Positions 63,905 to 64,000 of a DNA stretch of 64,000 nucleotides are shown one piece after another. The notes under the pieces were generated by a model, which saw only the letters and a program-made list of their open reading frames with translations, made no database searches and was not told the DNA's origin. This DNA is from Nitrospirota bacterium (GTDB taxonomy: Bacteria > Nitrospirota > Nitrospiria > Nitrospirales > Nitrospiraceae), in the NCBI GenBank assembly GCA_040755395.1, contig JBFMAX010000006.1, positions 116,843 through 180,842 of the forward strand, given 5' to 3'. Position numbers and translations under genes: made by a program. Position 1 is the first letter of the stretch; each line of letters starts with the position of its first letter.

Positions 63905-64000
63905 TCAGGCAGCGGCCTCCTTCGGCCTGACAGGTTTCTGCATACCATCGACAAACTGGATGCCGGCGTAGACCAGAGGCAGCAGCTCCGGGGCATTCAG
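63905..64000 (-). CDS. Transposase C-terminus (IS256-like), partial
   Basis: The minus frame from the edge ends LNAPELLPLVYAGIQFVDGM, QKPVRPKEAAA, then TGA at 63905-63907. The LLPLVYAGIQFVDG tail resembles IS256-family transposases. The rest lies outside the window, so the family call is tentative. Confidence 0.55.
   Translation of the reverse strand: MNAPELLPLVYAGIQFVDGMQKPVRPKEAAA

Overview
The window is a bacterial chromosome segment of moderately high GC that carries a replication-origin neighbourhood: dnaA, dnaN, gyrB and gyrA lie in line on the minus strand, with a DnaA-box region upstream of dnaA. Outer-membrane lipid A synthesis (lpxC) makes it Gram-negative. The gene mix and style (rplI-glyA-nrdR, a NarL-type kinase, double ThyX-like protein, DsrE/F/H-like trio, Lys-rich mini-ORF, many degenerate heptamer repeats) resembles Nitrospira / Nitrospirota. 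That assignment is an inference from memory of the families, not a database result.

Layout. 1-5.4 kb: decaying defence region on the minus strand (AbiE type IV toxin-antitoxin, broken type I hsdS and hsdM, a helicase scrap), ending at the 3' end of a tRNA-Leu(CAG). 5.9-22.7 kb: mostly housekeeping genes, with an orphan RiPP-type radical SAM enzyme, a pterin dehydratase, a ParB-like protein, PPK2, a decayed IS200/IS605-like scrap and a dead methyltransferase gene. 23-35 kb: a second accessory island ending at the 3' end of the tmRNA gene. It holds an apparently intact type I restriction system (hsdR, hsdM, hsdS) with an antitoxin and a broken RelE-like toxin inside it, a three-gene module (STAS/HATPase, DUF4325, PIN), an IS3-family element nested in a short inverted-repeat element, a Panacea (PanAT-like) toxin-antitoxin pair and HicBA. 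35.8-43 kb: a minus-strand run of redox and sulfur genes (DedA-rhodanese, rhodanese, two VOC proteins, ferredoxin-MBL hydrolase, FrnE-like DsbA, pirin, HtrA-like protease, NmrA-like, DoxX) behind a promoter that contains a perfect palindrome. 43.2-46.9 kb: a TetR-controlled HlyD/ABC export operon. 47-57 kb: smpB, a DciA-like gene and the gyrA-gyrB-dnaN-dnaA block with oriC. 57-64 kb: DsrE/F/H-like trio, hisS, a YeiH-like exporter, double ThyX-like protein, DUF2231, a TPR protein and the end of a transposase gene.

The strongest candidate for an undescribed system is the compact operon at 28976-30771 (STAS-like/GHKL ATPase, DUF4325 STAS-like protein, PIN nuclease) directly downstream of the intact type I restriction operon. 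Both accessory regions abut the 3' ends of stable RNA genes, and a related stem-loop element lies beyond both RNA genes, which suggests integration at those sites. No integrase is visible in the window.
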